Notes: a model not told the origin generated them from the sequence alone. Shown: positions 1 through 10,014, numbered from the stretch's first letter. The stretch: DNA of 64,000 bases from Ignavibacteriales bacterium (GCA_026390795.1 JAPLFG010000003.1:2170001-2234000), one strand, 5' to 3'. Made by a program: numbers and translations.

Positions 1-2
1 AT

Positions 3-167
3 AGAATGAATGAAAATCTGCGGGAATCTCCAGTCTTTAAGTATTATACTAATTTTGTAGTTAACATAGTTGCCCACGAAGATTCCCAGATTAGATAAAA
101 AAGTACCGGTGTTATCGAAGCAATAACAAACGGATGGACGGATCGTAAAGTCGGATTAGGACCTTAA
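3..167 (+). pseudogene. Possible C-terminal remnant of an upstream gene, interrupted by a stop
   Basis: Reading frame 3 is open from the window edge to a TAA at 96-98 and open again, in the same frame, to a TAA at 165-167. Both halves have protein-like composition (the second ends TDRKVGLGP before its stop). This could be the end of a gene with an in-frame nonsense mutation, or a real gene ending at 98 followed by chance sequence. I do not recognise the family. The rest of the stretch to 299 holds nothing else I can support apart from the Shine-Dalgarno of the next gene. Confidence 0.2.
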
Positions 168-299
168 ATCATCCTTTGATGAATTTTAAAGAGAAATTAA
201 ATTACTTGCCGCCTTTTCTACAACTGCAATTCCAAATTTTAATATCTTTGCATTCGATATTCAATCATAAAATTTTATTTGAACTTGGAGCATATGAAA

Positions 300-2918
300 A
301 TGAAAAGAAAAATCTTCTCAAGTATTTTAATCATGACGATAATAGTTGGCCTTTTGATTCAAACTATTTCAGCACAAGAGAAAGTTCAAAAAGACGGTCA
401 AAAGCAATCTGTTCCGGCATTTCCAAAAGGAGTTTCGATCTATCAACTTGATAACGGAATTCAAGTTCTTTTGATTGAAAATCCGGCATTACCGATGATC
501 GGCGCGAATATGGTCATAAAAGTCGGATCTGCATATGAATCATTTTCGACGAGCGGTATGAGCCATATGCTCGAACATCTTCTATTCAACGGAACAACAA
601 CCCGTCCTCAGAAACAATTGTACGACGATGTTGATATGATCGGCGGATACAATAATGCCCACACGGATACTTATTATACAGATTTTATGATGGTAACTCC
701 GACCGAAAATTTTAGAAAAGGAATGGAGATTCAAGCCGATATGATTTTCAATTCAACTCTTCCGAATGAGAAGTTTGAAAAGGAAAAGGGGATTGTGCTT
801 GAAGAAATCTCTAAGAGCTTAGTAAATCCAAGCGAACAGATGGAACGGAATACAATTTCAATTTTATACGGCGGGCATGCACTTTCGCTTCCGACTCTCG
901 GGACATATTCAACCATTCAATCCATGAAACGAGATGATGTTAACGCATTCTATAAAAATTATTATGTACCGAACAATATGATATTAAGTGTGATAGGAAA
1001 TTTTCAGACAAAGCCGATGCTTGCGATGATTAAAGAAATTTATGGTAAGGCAAATCCCGGCTCGGTTAAGTACGATTCGAATCCGGAATGGGCAACGGGA
1101 TTTCAAATTCCAAACTTAAAATCCGGTGATGATGAAAATGTTTATTACCGTTTTTATGACGGCAAGGATAAAGTGGTTCAGATGTTTTATCAGATTCCGC
1201 AGAATGGATCCGATGAATATTTCCAATTGATGGGCATCGTTCTCGATAAGAATCAAGATGCTGTTCAATCTGCGGTTAAAGCAGAATTCGAGCAGAATAT
1301 AAAATCGGTAAAATTGAGTACGAGACTTTCTCCATTGAAAAATTATATCGAAGCCACTGTAATTCTTGCTAAGGATGTTGATCTGAGTGCTTTGACTAAA
1401 TTTGTATCCGAGAAGTTAGCTAACTTAAATTTTGCTCTTCCAACCGAGACTCTAAAGTTCGAGGCGACAAAAGCCCGTACTGAATTTGTTAAAAATATCG
1501 AAAAACCGCATATGTTCGGAATTTATAATTCCTACTCGATAGTTATGAATGGAATTGAATCCGTACTTTCTTCATTTAGCGGAAATGAATTTTATAAAGC
1601 AGCAATAGAACTCGGACCGCTTAAAATAAATTCCAAACCATTAACTCTTGTCCAAACTCCTTTTGCGAAAAATGAAAAAGAGAATTCAGAAGTTGTTAGT
1701 AATGTAAAGCAATTTAAGGATGATGCGACGGGGAAAAATTTGATTGTTGTTCAGAATGAAAACAGCAATCTTCTTGCTATTCATTACCTGGTAAAGCACA
1801 AAGCGGTTTATGAATCTAAGTATGGTAAAGACGCATCAAAAATTCTTCATGACTGCCTGGGTCAACGGTTAAATTCACCGGAGAATCAGAAGATCAGCAG
1901 TCAATACGGATTTACTTTTACTGTTAATGATAATCCAATGATTCCAATGGATGATATCTATCTTCATCCCGATTTCGGGTATATAAGAGTTGAAGGACTT
2001 GCAGACGATCTTCCCGGTGCGATCAATTATATGAATGGTATCTTGAACAATTTTATTCCGACTGAAGCCGAATTTAAAAAATCGGTTGAGAAGTTCAATG
2101 GTATGGGAATGATGATGATGGGAGGCGACAAAGCGAAAAAAGCTTTCGATGCCGAATATAAGTTAATGGTTTACGAGCCCAATGATTTTTCTCAAAATCA
2201 ACCGCCACTTACGTACGAGAATCTCGTATCATTTACAAAAGAATATTTGCAACCGTCTAACATGATTATTTCAGTTGTGTCACCCGGCAGTCCGGAAGCT
2301 ATCAATACACTTTTCAGTTCTTTGAATTTCTCGGCGATTAAAGATGAACCGGCAGTTTATACACCAACATTCCAGATGAAAACTAAACCGGATGCAATTG
2401 AGAAACCGGGCGGCGGAGAACGCTCATATTTGTTCTACGGATTTATAAGCGAGATAGATCCAAAAGATGCACCAGCTCTTCAAGCTCTTTCACTAATTCT
2501 ATCTGATAATATAGTTTTTGATATCCGCGAAAAGCAGGGATTGGCTTATGGCATGAGCGCGGGAATTGAAGTCATTAAAAACAAAGCTCTCTTCTTTGTT
2601 AATCAAGGAACACGACCTCAAAATGTTGATAAACTTATTCCACAATATCCCGGCTTTTTCACAATGAAAGCAATTGATACTCTCTCTCAGAACACATTGG
2701 AAAAATCAATCAACATGTATTTGGGAAGGATGATGTTCAGAAGACTCTCAAGTATCAATCAGGCATTCTATCTCGGAAGTTCTTCCTATTTCTTTATCAA
2801 TTACAATTACGACAAAAATTTTCTTGACGCGTTGAAAAAAGTTAAACTTGCCGATGTTAAAGAAGCGGCAAAAAAATATATGCAAATTAAAAATCCAATG
2901 ACTCTGATAGTAAGATGA
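300..2918 (+). CDS. Secreted M16 family zinc metallopeptidase (insulinase/pitrilysin type)
   Basis: Predicted zinc endopeptidase of about 872 residues, exported by an N-terminal signal peptide (MKRKIFSS..., hydrophobic core, then SAQ). The inverted zinc motif HxxEH reads HMLEH at about residues 89-93, and the usual downstream acidic region (EKEKGIVLEE) supplies the third ligand. The second half repeats the M16 fold but has no HxxEH, as expected for the inactive partner domain of two-domain M16 enzymes. The start is chosen at ATG 300 because TTGGAG at 285-290 sits 9 nt upstream. ATG 294 is possible but only 3 nt from that site, and the in-frame TTG at 279 lies upstream of it. The next gene, 70 bp away on the same strand, is another secreted peptidase, so the two probably form a peptide-degrading pair. 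Confidence 0.9.
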   Translation: MKRKIFSSILIMTIIVGLLIQTISAQEKVQKDGQKQSVPAFPKGVSIYQLDNGIQVLLIENPALPMIGANMVIKVGSAYESFSTSGMSHMLEHLLFNGTTTRPQKQLYDDVDMIGGYNNAHTDTYYTDFMMVTPTENFRKGMEIQADMIFNSTLPNEKFEKEKGIVLEEISKSLVNPSEQMERNTISILYGGHALSLPTLGTYSTIQSMKRDDVNAFYKNYYVPNNMILSVIGNFQTKPMLAMIKEIYGKANPGSVKYDSNPEWATGFQIPNLKSGDDENVYYRFYDGKDKVVQMFYQIPQNGSDEYFQLMGIVLDKNQDAVQSAVKAEFEQNIKSVKLSTRLSPLKNYIEATVILAKDVDLSALTKFVSEKLANLNFALPTETLKFEATKARTEFVKNIEKPHMFGIYNSYSIVMNGIESVLSSFSGNEFYKAAIELGPLKINSKPLTLVQTPFAKNEKENSEVVSNVKQFKDDATGKNLIVVQNENSNLLAIHYLVKHKAVYESKYGKDASKILHDCLGQRLNSPENQKISSQYGFTFTVNDNPMIPMDDIYLHPDFGYIRVEGLADDLPGAINYMNGILNNFIPTEAEFKKSVEKFNGMGMMMMGGDKAKKAFDAEYKLMVYEPNDFSQNQPPLTYENLVSFTKEYLQPSNMIISVVSPGSPEAINTLFSSLNFSAIKDEPAVYTPTFQMKTKPDAIEKPGGGERSYLFYGFISEIDPKDAPALQALSLILSDNIVFDIREKQGLAYGMSAGIEVIKNKALFFVNQGTRPQNVDKLIPQYPGFFTMKAIDTLSQNTLEKSINMYLGRMMFRRLSSINQAFYLGSSSYFFINYNYDKNFLDALKKVKLADVKEAAKKYMQIKNPMTLIVR

Positions 2919-2988
2919 TTTGCCGGCGGATTTTAAAATCGTTATAAAAACGAATTAAGTATGAAAAGAATTTTAATTGGAGAATCTG

Positions 2989-5900
2989 ATGTTTAAGAAA
3001 ATATTTTTTTTCTTCACACTAATTTTATTTACAACTGCACTTTTTGCGGATTCAACCGTTCATCATAAATTATCTGTTAGAATAGATCCCGCAAAACATT
3101 TTTTGAATGCCGTTGACCAAATAACAATTCCGGCCGACCAGGCAAAGTCTAAAATGACTTTCATTCTCAACGGAGATTTGAAAATTACTTCTGATACACC
3201 GGGTGTAACAATAAAATTGGAAAAGGAAGGTGTGAAAGCAGAGGATTTGGGAATGGACAGGGAAGATCTAAATCTTGCTGCGGAATTTAAACAAAATAAA
3301 TACTCTCTAAATTTCTCAAATGAAATTAAAGGTGACTTAACATTTATTCTGAAATTCAGCGGAGTGATTAACTATCCGGTCAAACAAATCGGTGAGGAAT
3401 ATGCACGAGGATTTAGCCAGACTCCGGGCATAATAGATGAGAAAGGAATTTATCTCGGTGGTTCAACATACTGGGTACCTTGGTTCAACGAGAACTGGAT
3501 CAGTTTTGAATTAACTACAACAATGCCAAAAGGATGGAGCGTAGTAAGTCAAGGGAAGAGAACACAAAATGAATTGAAAAACGATTTGCAGACAAGCGTT
3601 TGGAATTCACCCGAACCAATGGAAGAAATTTATCTAATCGCGGCAAAATTTACTGAGTACGCAAAATCCGCCGGCGCAATTGATATAATGGCATTCCTTC
3701 GTACCCCGGATGAAACTCTCGCAAATAAATACATGGAAACCACAGCTCAATATCTCGAGATGTATCGAAAACTTATTGGTCCGTATCCCTTTTCTAAATT
3801 TGCTCTTGTTGAAAATTTTTGGGAAACAGGCTACGGAATGCCTTCGTTTACACTTCTCGGAGAACAAATAATCAGATTTCCGTTTATACTCAATTCTTCT
3901 TATCCGCATGAGTTGCTTCATAACTATTGGGGAAATAGTGCTTACGTTGATTTCAAAACCGGGAACTGGTGTGAGGGATTAACGGCTTATATGGCAGATC
4001 ATCTAATTGCAGAACAAAGAGGTCAGGCAGATGAATATAGAAGGAACACACTACAGAAATATACAGATTATGTAAATCCGTCAAATGATTTTCCTCTGAA
4101 CAAATTTAATTCTAGAAGTAATCCCTCTTCCGAAGCAATCGGTTACGGCAAGAGTTCTATGATGTGGAATATGCTTCGCGGACTTGTTGGTGATGAATCA
4201 TTCGTAAAAGGATTTCAGAAATTTTATCGTGATAATAAATACAAAGCGGCATCATACAGTGATATTCGCGCATCATTTGAAAGTGTGACAGGTAAAGATC
4301 TGAAATCATTTTTTGATCAATGGGTCAACAGAAAAGGGGCGCCGGAATTAAGTGTTTCTAATGTGAAGTGTGAGAAGAAGAACAATGAATATGTTTTAGG
4401 ATTTGCACTAAAACAGCTTCAGAAAGATGATGCGTTTGTTCTCGATGTACCGGTTGCGGTTTCTTTTGCAAAATCATCTGTAATTAAAACTGTCCCGATG
4501 ACATCGAAAGAACAAAATTACGAATTCACTTTTCCACAAAACCCATTATTAGTTCAGATTGATCCGCAATTCAATTTATTCAGAAAACTTAACTACAATG
4601 AAATTCCGCCATCACTTTCAAAAATATTCGGTGCTGATGAATTGTTGATTCTTCTTCCTTCTAAGGCTTCAAAAGAAAAACTTGAATCGTACAAGGAATT
4701 GGCAAAGATCTGGTCTGATGATAAGACTAAAAAAATAGAAGTTTCTCTCGACATCAAATATGATAAACTTCCGGCAGATAAAAACATCTGGATCTTCGGA
4801 GCGGAGAATAAGTTCACCGGAATTGTAAAAGAAGGATTAAAAGATTACGGCAGCGAAATTAAAAATGATGAAGTTACATTCGGTAAAAATTCATTTCCGG
4901 TTTCGAATAATAGTTTTATTATCTCCGTACGCCATCCGGAAAATCCAAATAATGTTCTTGTTTATCTCTCGACTGAAAATAAAGAAGCTGTTGAAGGGTT
5001 AGCCAAAAAATTACCTCATTACGGTAAATACAGCTACCTGGTTTTTGAAGGGAACGAACCAACAAATACAGGCAAAGGGGAATGGAGTTCGGTTAATTCT
5101 CCTCTTACTGCAAAAGTTATTACAAAAGGTGAGAACACTAATTATGATGCACTTCCAGAATTAACAAAACGGAAAGCATTGGCAATGCTAACACCGGTAT
5201 TTTCATCCGAAAGAATGTTGAAAACAGTTCAATACCTTGCGAGCGAAGAATTAGCCGGGAGAGCGCCGGGCTCCCCAGGAATTAATAAAGCCGCAGATTA
5301 TATTGTAGAAAAATTTAAGAGCGCGGGACTTCTCCCCGGTGCAGATGACGGAACATATTTTCAGAAATGGGATGAAGTCGTTGATGCCAAAGGAACAAAA
5401 GCACAGGTTAAGAACATTATAGGAATCATTCCGGGTACCAATCCAAATCTTAAAGATGGATCTGTAATTGTTTGTGCTCATTACGATCATCTTGGCTTAG
5501 GATGGCCAAGTGCAAACAAAGGGAATGAAGGAAAGATACATCCCGGCGCAGATGATAATGCAAGCGGTGTTTCGGTAATTTTAGAACTGGCAGATCTGCT
5601 CGGAAAAACTTTGAAGCCGCAGAGGACCGTAATATTTGTTGCATTCACTTCGGAAGAGAGCGGACTTTTAGGATCGAAATATTATGTCCAAAATATGGCT
5701 CGCTTTCCGGCAAAGAAAGTTATTGGTGTTCTTAACTTTGATACAGTTGGTAGATTAGGAAATAATAAATTGCTTGTACTGGGAACATCAAGCGCCCGTG
5801 AGTGGAGATTTATTTTCATGGGTGCAACTTATGTTACAGGCGTTGAATCGGAAATGGTAACACAGGATTTGGATGCAAGCGATCAGAAAAGTTTTCTTGC

Positions 5901-6381
5901 TGCGGGTGTTCCGGGAGTTCAATTCTTCTCAGGTGCTAATACGGATTATCATAGACCGTCAGACACTGCAGATAAAATTGATGGTGCCGGATTAATTAAA
6001 GTCGCAGCGTTTGCTCAAGAAGGATTATTGTATTTAGCCGACAGAGCAGAACCTCTCACATTTCAAGGACAAGTTGTTACTGAATCCAAAAAATCACAAA
6101 CTGCACCCGCAGGCGAAAGAAAAGTCTCGACTGGCAGTATGCCCGATTTTAGCTTCTCAGGTGAAGGTGTAAAGATTGCCGACCTCGCTCCGGATTCGCC
6201 GGCAGCAAAAGCAGGATTACAAAAAGGTGATGTGATAATTAAAATAGCACAATTCAAAGTAACTAATCTGCGCGAGTATTCAGATGCTTTAAAAACATTT
6301 GAACCCGGTAATGTGGTTGATCTTGTTTATTTACGTGAAGGAAAAGAGAACACAACAAAAATAGAATTTGCTGCTAAATAA
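2989..6381 (+). CDS. Secreted multidomain peptidase: M1-like domain + M28 domain + PDZ domain
   Basis: About 1130 residues with a signal peptide (MFKKIFFFF... to ALFADS). The N-terminal half resembles M1 aminopeptidases, with HELLH at about 307-311 and a downstream glutamate in NWCEGL. The gap between the last His and that Glu is 17 residues, one fewer than the canonical 18 of M1. The second catalytic module (about 745-1030) is M28-like, with AHYDH (His about 831), GADDNASG (Asp about 855), TSEESG, NFDTVG and YHRPSDT giving the full set of two-zinc ligands. A C-terminal PDZ domain (about 1050-1125, SPAAKAGLQKGDVI) follows. ATG 2989 is preferred because TTGGAG at 2977-2982 is its Shine-Dalgarno; the longer in-frame TTG is that same site. 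Fusing two exopeptidase modules on one chain is noteworthy. Confidence 0.88.
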   Translation: MFKKIFFFFTLILFTTALFADSTVHHKLSVRIDPAKHFLNAVDQITIPADQAKSKMTFILNGDLKITSDTPGVTIKLEKEGVKAEDLGMDREDLNLAAEFKQNKYSLNFSNEIKGDLTFILKFSGVINYPVKQIGEEYARGFSQTPGIIDEKGIYLGGSTYWVPWFNENWISFELTTTMPKGWSVVSQGKRTQNELKNDLQTSVWNSPEPMEEIYLIAAKFTEYAKSAGAIDIMAFLRTPDETLANKYMETTAQYLEMYRKLIGPYPFSKFALVENFWETGYGMPSFTLLGEQIIRFPFILNSSYPHELLHNYWGNSAYVDFKTGNWCEGLTAYMADHLIAEQRGQADEYRRNTLQKYTDYVNPSNDFPLNKFNSRSNPSSEAIGYGKSSMMWNMLRGLVGDESFVKGFQKFYRDNKYKAASYSDIRASFESVTGKDLKSFFDQWVNRKGAPELSVSNVKCEKKNNEYVLGFALKQLQKDDAFVLDVPVAVSFAKSSVIKTVPMTSKEQNYEFTFPQNPLLVQIDPQFNLFRKLNYNEIPPSLSKIFGADELLILLPSKASKEKLESYKELAKIWSDDKTKKIEVSLDIKYDKLPADKNIWIFGAENKFTGIVKEGLKDYGSEIKNDEVTFGKNSFPVSNNSFIISVRHPENPNNVLVYLSTENKEAVEGLAKKLPHYGKYSYLVFEGNEPTNTGKGEWSSVNSPLTAKVITKGENTNYDALPELTKRKALAMLTPVFSSERMLKTVQYLASEELAGRAPGSPGINKAADYIVEKFKSAGLLPGADDGTYFQKWDEVVDAKGTKAQVKNIIGIIPGTNPNLKDGSVIVCAHYDHLGLGWPSANKGNEGKIHPGADDNASGVSVILELADLLGKTLKPQRTVIFVAFTSEESGLLGSKYYVQNMARFPAKKVIGVLNFDTVGRLGNNKLLVLGTSSAREWRFIFMGATYVTGVESEMVTQDLDASDQKSFLAAGVPGVQFFSGANTDYHRPSDTADKIDGAGLIKVAAFAQEGLLYLADRAEPLTFQGQVVTESKKSQTAPAGERKVSTGSMPDFSFSGEGVKIADLAPDSPAAKAGLQKGDVIIKIAQFKVTNLREYSDALKTFEPGNVVDLVYLREGKENTTKIEFAAK

Positions 6382-6412
6382 ATAACGGTAGTAAATTTAT
6401 TTTTCGTTTATC

Positions 6413-6432
6413 CCGAATGAAAAAATATTCGG
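6413..6432. terminator. Short hairpin between convergent genes
   Basis: CCGAAT at 6413-6418 pairs with ATTCGG at 6427-6432 across an 8-nt A-rich loop, between the stop of the M28 fusion gene and the stop of the convergent corrinoid gene. There is no clear U-tract on either strand, so terminator function is only suggested by position. Confidence 0.3.
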
Positions 6433-6471
6433 AAGAATGTATTCAGTAATAAGATATTATTTTGAATTTTA

Positions 6472-7116
6472 TTAATGTTTAGTTGCCATTATTGAATCAA
6501 CCAGTTGTACAGCGTCATATGCGTTTCTAGCAAATCCGCTTGAACCAATTTCATCGGCGAATTTTTGATTCAAAGGTGCGCCGCCGACAATAATAGGAAT
6601 CTTAATATTTTTTTCTCGGAAAAATTTAATCACGGATTCCATATAAATCATGGTGGTGGTAAGAAGAGCAGACATTCCTATAACATCAGCATTACATTTT
6701 ATATATTCTTCATGGAATTTTTCTGCGGAACAACCTGTCCCGATATCGATAACTTCATATCCACAACCTTGTAACATTATTGCAACCAGGTTCTTGCCAA
6801 TATCATGTACATCCCCTTTCACGGTTCCAATAAGAATTCTTCCTTTGCTGGCTACCCCCCCTTTTATTAAGTAAGGTTCTAGAGCCTTCATTGCGAATTT
6901 CATGGCTCTTGCGGCAATCAAGACTTGCGGAACGAATATCAACTGATCACGGAATCTTTCACCAACGATTGCCATTCCTTTCATCAACGCATTATCAAGG
7001 ATAGTTTGAGGCAAAACATTATTTGTCAGCAGCTCCTGGGTTATTTTTTGGGCATCAAGATGTTTCCCGTTTATAATTGCTATGCTTAAAGATTCTAATT
7101 TGTCATCTATTTCCAT
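6472..7116 (-). CDS. Cobalamin-binding corrinoid protein (MtaC/MtbC-like)
   Basis: A 214-residue cytoplasmic protein with a helical B12-binding cap (about 5-85) followed by a Rossmann-type cobalamin domain. The signature D-x-H-x-x-G is present as DVHDIG, with His about 104 as the lower axial cobalt ligand, followed by GMSALLTTTM and IIVGGAPLN loops typical of methionine-synthase-like domains. In methyltransferase systems such proteins carry a methyl group between a substrate-specific methylase and a UroD-type methylase. The start ATG lies inside the 3' end of the upstream UroD-family gene (10-nt overlap), so the two are translationally coupled. No substrate-specific MtxB-type partner is visible in this window. 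Confidence 0.9.
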   Translation of the reverse strand: MEIDDKLESLSIAIINGKHLDAQKITQELLTNNVLPQTILDNALMKGMAIVGERFRDQLIFVPQVLIAARAMKFAMKALEPYLIKGGVASKGRILIGTVKGDVHDIGKNLVAIMLQGCGYEVIDIGTGCSAEKFHEEYIKCNADVIGMSALLTTTMIYMESVIKFFREKNIKIPIIVGGAPLNQKFADEIGSSGFARNAYDAVQLVDSIMATKH

Positions 7117-8234
7117 GTATCAATCACTTCTCTTAGTAATAGAATATTTTCTTTCTTGGTCTCTGGCGCTATTGAACATGCAGTGCTTAGAATAAATCCC
7201 GGATTATTTTCTGCAATTATAATTCTGTTCTTGACATCCGAAATAATTTCATCTTCCGTTCCATTTAGCAACAGATTAATAGAATCAATATTACCTTTTA
7301 TAAATCCCTTATCGCCAATTCTTGCCACTGCATCACTAAGTTCCACATTACCGATAGGAGGAGGATCCAGGCATTCTATACCGTTTATTCCAGCATCAAA
7401 CATTAATTCTAAGCGATCATTAATTGATCCGCAAGTATGTGTGTAAACAATCATTCCGGTTTTTCGAATTGCAGAAACGATTTCTTTTTCATACGGAAGA
7501 ACAAATTCTTTATAATGGTCAGGTGAAATAAATCCGGCTCCCGCAAACGGTGATGAAATTTTTACTGCGTCGATTCCGGTTGCGCACATTTCTAACGCTA
7601 ATTTTTTTATTCCTTTTGTAAAATGCGATAAAATCTTTTTGCAGTTATCCGGATTGTCAATTAACCCAAGCAGCCCATTCTGATGACCAACAATGTCTAG
7701 GAAATAATCGAATGGTGAAGTGATTTCCCCATGAATCGAAAAATCGCTTCCGCACTTTTTAACAATCGCTTCAATTGACCCGAATTTATTTTCCGGTGTT
7801 ATTTCAAAATGAAGATTCTGTGAAACCGGTATGTAATTCAAAGTATCGGGTAGAAGGTTTTCATCAAAATCACTGATCTCGATTTTTTCTTTTTCAGTTC
7901 GATATACGAAATAGGGAAGTTCATTATATGGGCAAATCGTTTTATCGCCATTCTTCCATTCAACAATCTCGGATTCTCCGGTTTTGTAAATTTGTTTTAC
8001 TTTCTCTTTCCACTTGAGATCATGTCCGTGCAGGCTAATCAAAATGCCGTCGAAATCGTATATCTCTCTGAGTTTGATCAAACCCTCTGTAAAAATATTT
8101 TGATCGAACCAAAATTCTGCCGGAGAAATTTTTAACTGCACCAACATATGCCCTATACTAAATTGACACATAAGCGGAATCTTATCTACCGGCATTAAAT
8201 TCATTGCATTATTGATTCTTTCTTTCGGCGTCAT
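7107..8234 (-). CDS. UroD-family methyltransferase (MtaA/CmuA-like)
   Basis: A 375-residue TIM-barrel protein of the uroporphyrinogen decarboxylase superfamily. It carries HTCG (His about 266, Cys about 268) and a later cysteine in STACSIAPET (about 353). This His-x-Cys...Cys set is the zinc site of the methylcobamide methyltransferase branch and is absent from true haem-pathway UroD, so I infer methyl transfer rather than porphyrin decarboxylation. It is followed by and overlaps the corrinoid protein gene, its likely methyl carrier. Its start is 99 bp from the divergent nagA, and I see no cobalamin riboswitch in that gap. The methyl donor is not apparent from the sequence; O-methylated glycans or aromatics are possible given the neighbouring polysaccharide genes. 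Confidence 0.85.
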   Translation of the reverse strand: MTPKERINNAMNLMPVDKIPLMCQFSIGHMLVQLKISPAEFWFDQNIFTEGLIKLREIYDFDGILISLHGHDLKWKEKVKQIYKTGESEIVEWKNGDKTICPYNELPYFVYRTEKEKIEISDFDENLLPDTLNYIPVSQNLHFEITPENKFGSIEAIVKKCGSDFSIHGEITSPFDYFLDIVGHQNGLLGLIDNPDNCKKILSHFTKGIKKLALEMCATGIDAVKISSPFAGAGFISPDHYKEFVLPYEKEIVSAIRKTGMIVYTHTCGSINDRLELMFDAGINGIECLDPPPIGNVELSDAVARIGDKGFIKGNIDSINLLLNGTEDEIISDVKNRIIIAENNPGFILSTACSIAPETKKENILLLREVIDTWK

Positions 8235-8333
8235 CTTTTTTACATTTTTTGTTAGCTAAAATATTAAAAGTTTTTTGGCATACAATGAATTATCGTAACT
8301 TTGTGTAAAATATTTGTTATTAACCTACAAGAT

Positions 8334-9638
8334 ATGGCTATGAAACTAATCACAAACGGAAAAATTGTTCTTGAAAACAAAATTTTAGCTGGGGAAATTA
8401 GGATCGTTGATGATACAATAGCGGAAATTGGTAAAAAATTAAGAAGAGATAAGAAATATGAAATCATTGATGCAAAAAATAAATACGTAATACCGGGGTT
8501 TATAGATATCCACACGAATGGATCGGCTGGATTCGATTTAACTTGCGGTAGATATGATCAGGATAAACATAGATTCGTTTTAAACAAGAAAGATTATAGA
8601 AAAGGAATTGAAAATGCTCTGAAGTTTTATTTAAGTAAGGGAACCACGAAAGTTTTATTGTCTAGTATATCGGCTCCCTTGCAGCAAACGCTGAACAATT
8701 TTGCAAAAGTTGCAGATTACAAATCCGATGACTCATATTTATCAAGAGTTTTATACGGATTATATGTTGAAGGATCATTCATAAAAGATTCGCAATCACG
8801 CGGAGCTCAAAATCCAAAATATTTTTTGAAACCCACCCGGACTTTAATAGATCAAATCAGAAAGTCATCAAGAGATTTTGTTAAAATAATTAATCTGCCT
8901 CCGGAATGGGGAGGAGAGACGAACAAAATCATAAAAACTATTAGCGATGAAGAAATTATTTGCACAGTCGGTCATTCTACTGCGACCGCAAATCAAACAT
9001 ATTCTGCAGTATTAAACGGGACAATCCTTTCAACACATTTTTTAAACGGACCGTCTTCTGCATCATTCAAACCGTTTAACGGAGGAGGGATGACAGAAGC
9101 AATTTTAAAATCTCCAGAAGTTTATGCCGAAATAATTCCGGATGGCTATCATGTTAATAAATCGTATGTGCTGGATGTGATCAAGAGAAAAGGGCTCGAT
9201 AGAGTAATTGCTGTGACCGATAATATGTTCATTGCCGGAATGAAAAGTATAAATGAATTTAATTTTATGGGGATTCGGGGAAAACTGAGTGATAATAAAA
9301 AATATCTATTTGTTAAAGAACGCCCATCTGCTCTTTTCGGAAGCGTTTTAACTATGGATGAAGCATTTTCAAATTTATTAAATTGGTTTTCGTCCGATGA
9401 ACCGGGTGTGTGGAATCCTCTCCATAGAGCGATGAAATTTGAGGAAGCAATTATTGTAGCGGTTAATATGTGCTCGCATAATCCCGCTAATTTACTTTCC
9501 ATGCGTAATCCAAATATTAGATTTGGAAAAATTAAAAAAGGCTATAATGCAGATATTTTAATTGTCGATCTCCACCGAAAAGGAAAGAAGACCAAAATGA
9601 AAATTAAAGAGACTATTTTTGAAGGGAAGAAAATTTAA
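8334..9638 (+). CDS. nagA: N-acetylglucosamine-6-phosphate deacetylase
   Basis: Predicted amidohydrolase that removes acetate from GlcNAc-6-P before deamination by NagB, encoded 24 kb downstream. About 434 residues, somewhat longer than the usual roughly 380. NagA landmarks are visible: DIHTNGSAGFD after the first strand, GHSTA and STHFLNG (metal-binding His residues), PDGYHV and the catalytic Asp of VTDN. A C-terminal KGYNADILIVD is typical of the closing beta-sandwich. The first-His motif is HTN rather than HxH, as in one-metal NagA enzymes. Two ATGs, 8334 and 8340, are plausible and neither has a strong Shine-Dalgarno. The gene is divergent from the corrinoid/UroD pair and opens the plus-strand glycan region. 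Confidence 0.85.
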   Translation: MAMKLITNGKIVLENKILAGEIRIVDDTIAEIGKKLRRDKKYEIIDAKNKYVIPGFIDIHTNGSAGFDLTCGRYDQDKHRFVLNKKDYRKGIENALKFYLSKGTTKVLLSSISAPLQQTLNNFAKVADYKSDDSYLSRVLYGLYVEGSFIKDSQSRGAQNPKYFLKPTRTLIDQIRKSSRDFVKIINLPPEWGGETNKIIKTISDEEIICTVGHSTATANQTYSAVLNGTILSTHFLNGPSSASFKPFNGGGMTEAILKSPEVYAEIIPDGYHVNKSYVLDVIKRKGLDRVIAVTDNMFIAGMKSINEFNFMGIRGKLSDNKKYLFVKERPSALFGSVLTMDEAFSNLLNWFSSDEPGVWNPLHRAMKFEEAIIVAVNMCSHNPANLLSMRNPNIRFGKIKKGYNADILIVDLHRKGKKTKMKIKETIFEGKKI

Positions 9639-10014
9639 TTTGAGAATTATTTGAGAAATCAATTCCCGATTCTTAAAAGAATGACTCGGTGAACAATAAT
9701 AGTAATTGATTTGTAAGATTCTTTGTTATAGTTAGCAAAATAGAAAGCAGCTGGGAAAAAACAAACTGTGAACCCCGACCTACTAACTAACACTCCTAAT
9801 TCTTCCGCACTAAAATTTGCATTAACTTAGGAATAATTGATTTTACTCATTTCCAACCCAATAATTTTATTAGCTGCCTCTTGTAAGAAATCTTAATTCT
9901 TGACAAAGAGAGAAAGAAAGCTTAGGTTCGCATCAGACATACTAAGTATACTAAGTTGAGCAAGGTTATTCTAGAGCTGGAATCAATTCTAAAATCTAAG
10001 AAGATTAATCTAAA
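9639..10014 (+). other. Non-coding stretch upstream of the polysaccharide lyase-like gene
   Basis: About 376 bases without a supportable gene. Two copies of ACTAAGT stand in direct orientation at 9941-9947 and 9950-9956, 60-70 bases before the next start. A TTGACA is present at 9900-9905 but has no convincing -10 at normal spacing. The direct repeat could be an operator of the glycan locus; this is speculative. Confidence 0.3.

Noticed and set aside
176-451. A 91-codon plus-strand frame at the window start
   Set aside because: Overlaps the M16 gene out of frame and lacks a ribosome site.
8235-8333. Cobalamin riboswitch upstream of the corrinoid genes
   Set aside because: Only 99 bases separate the divergent genes and no B12-box-like motif is visible.
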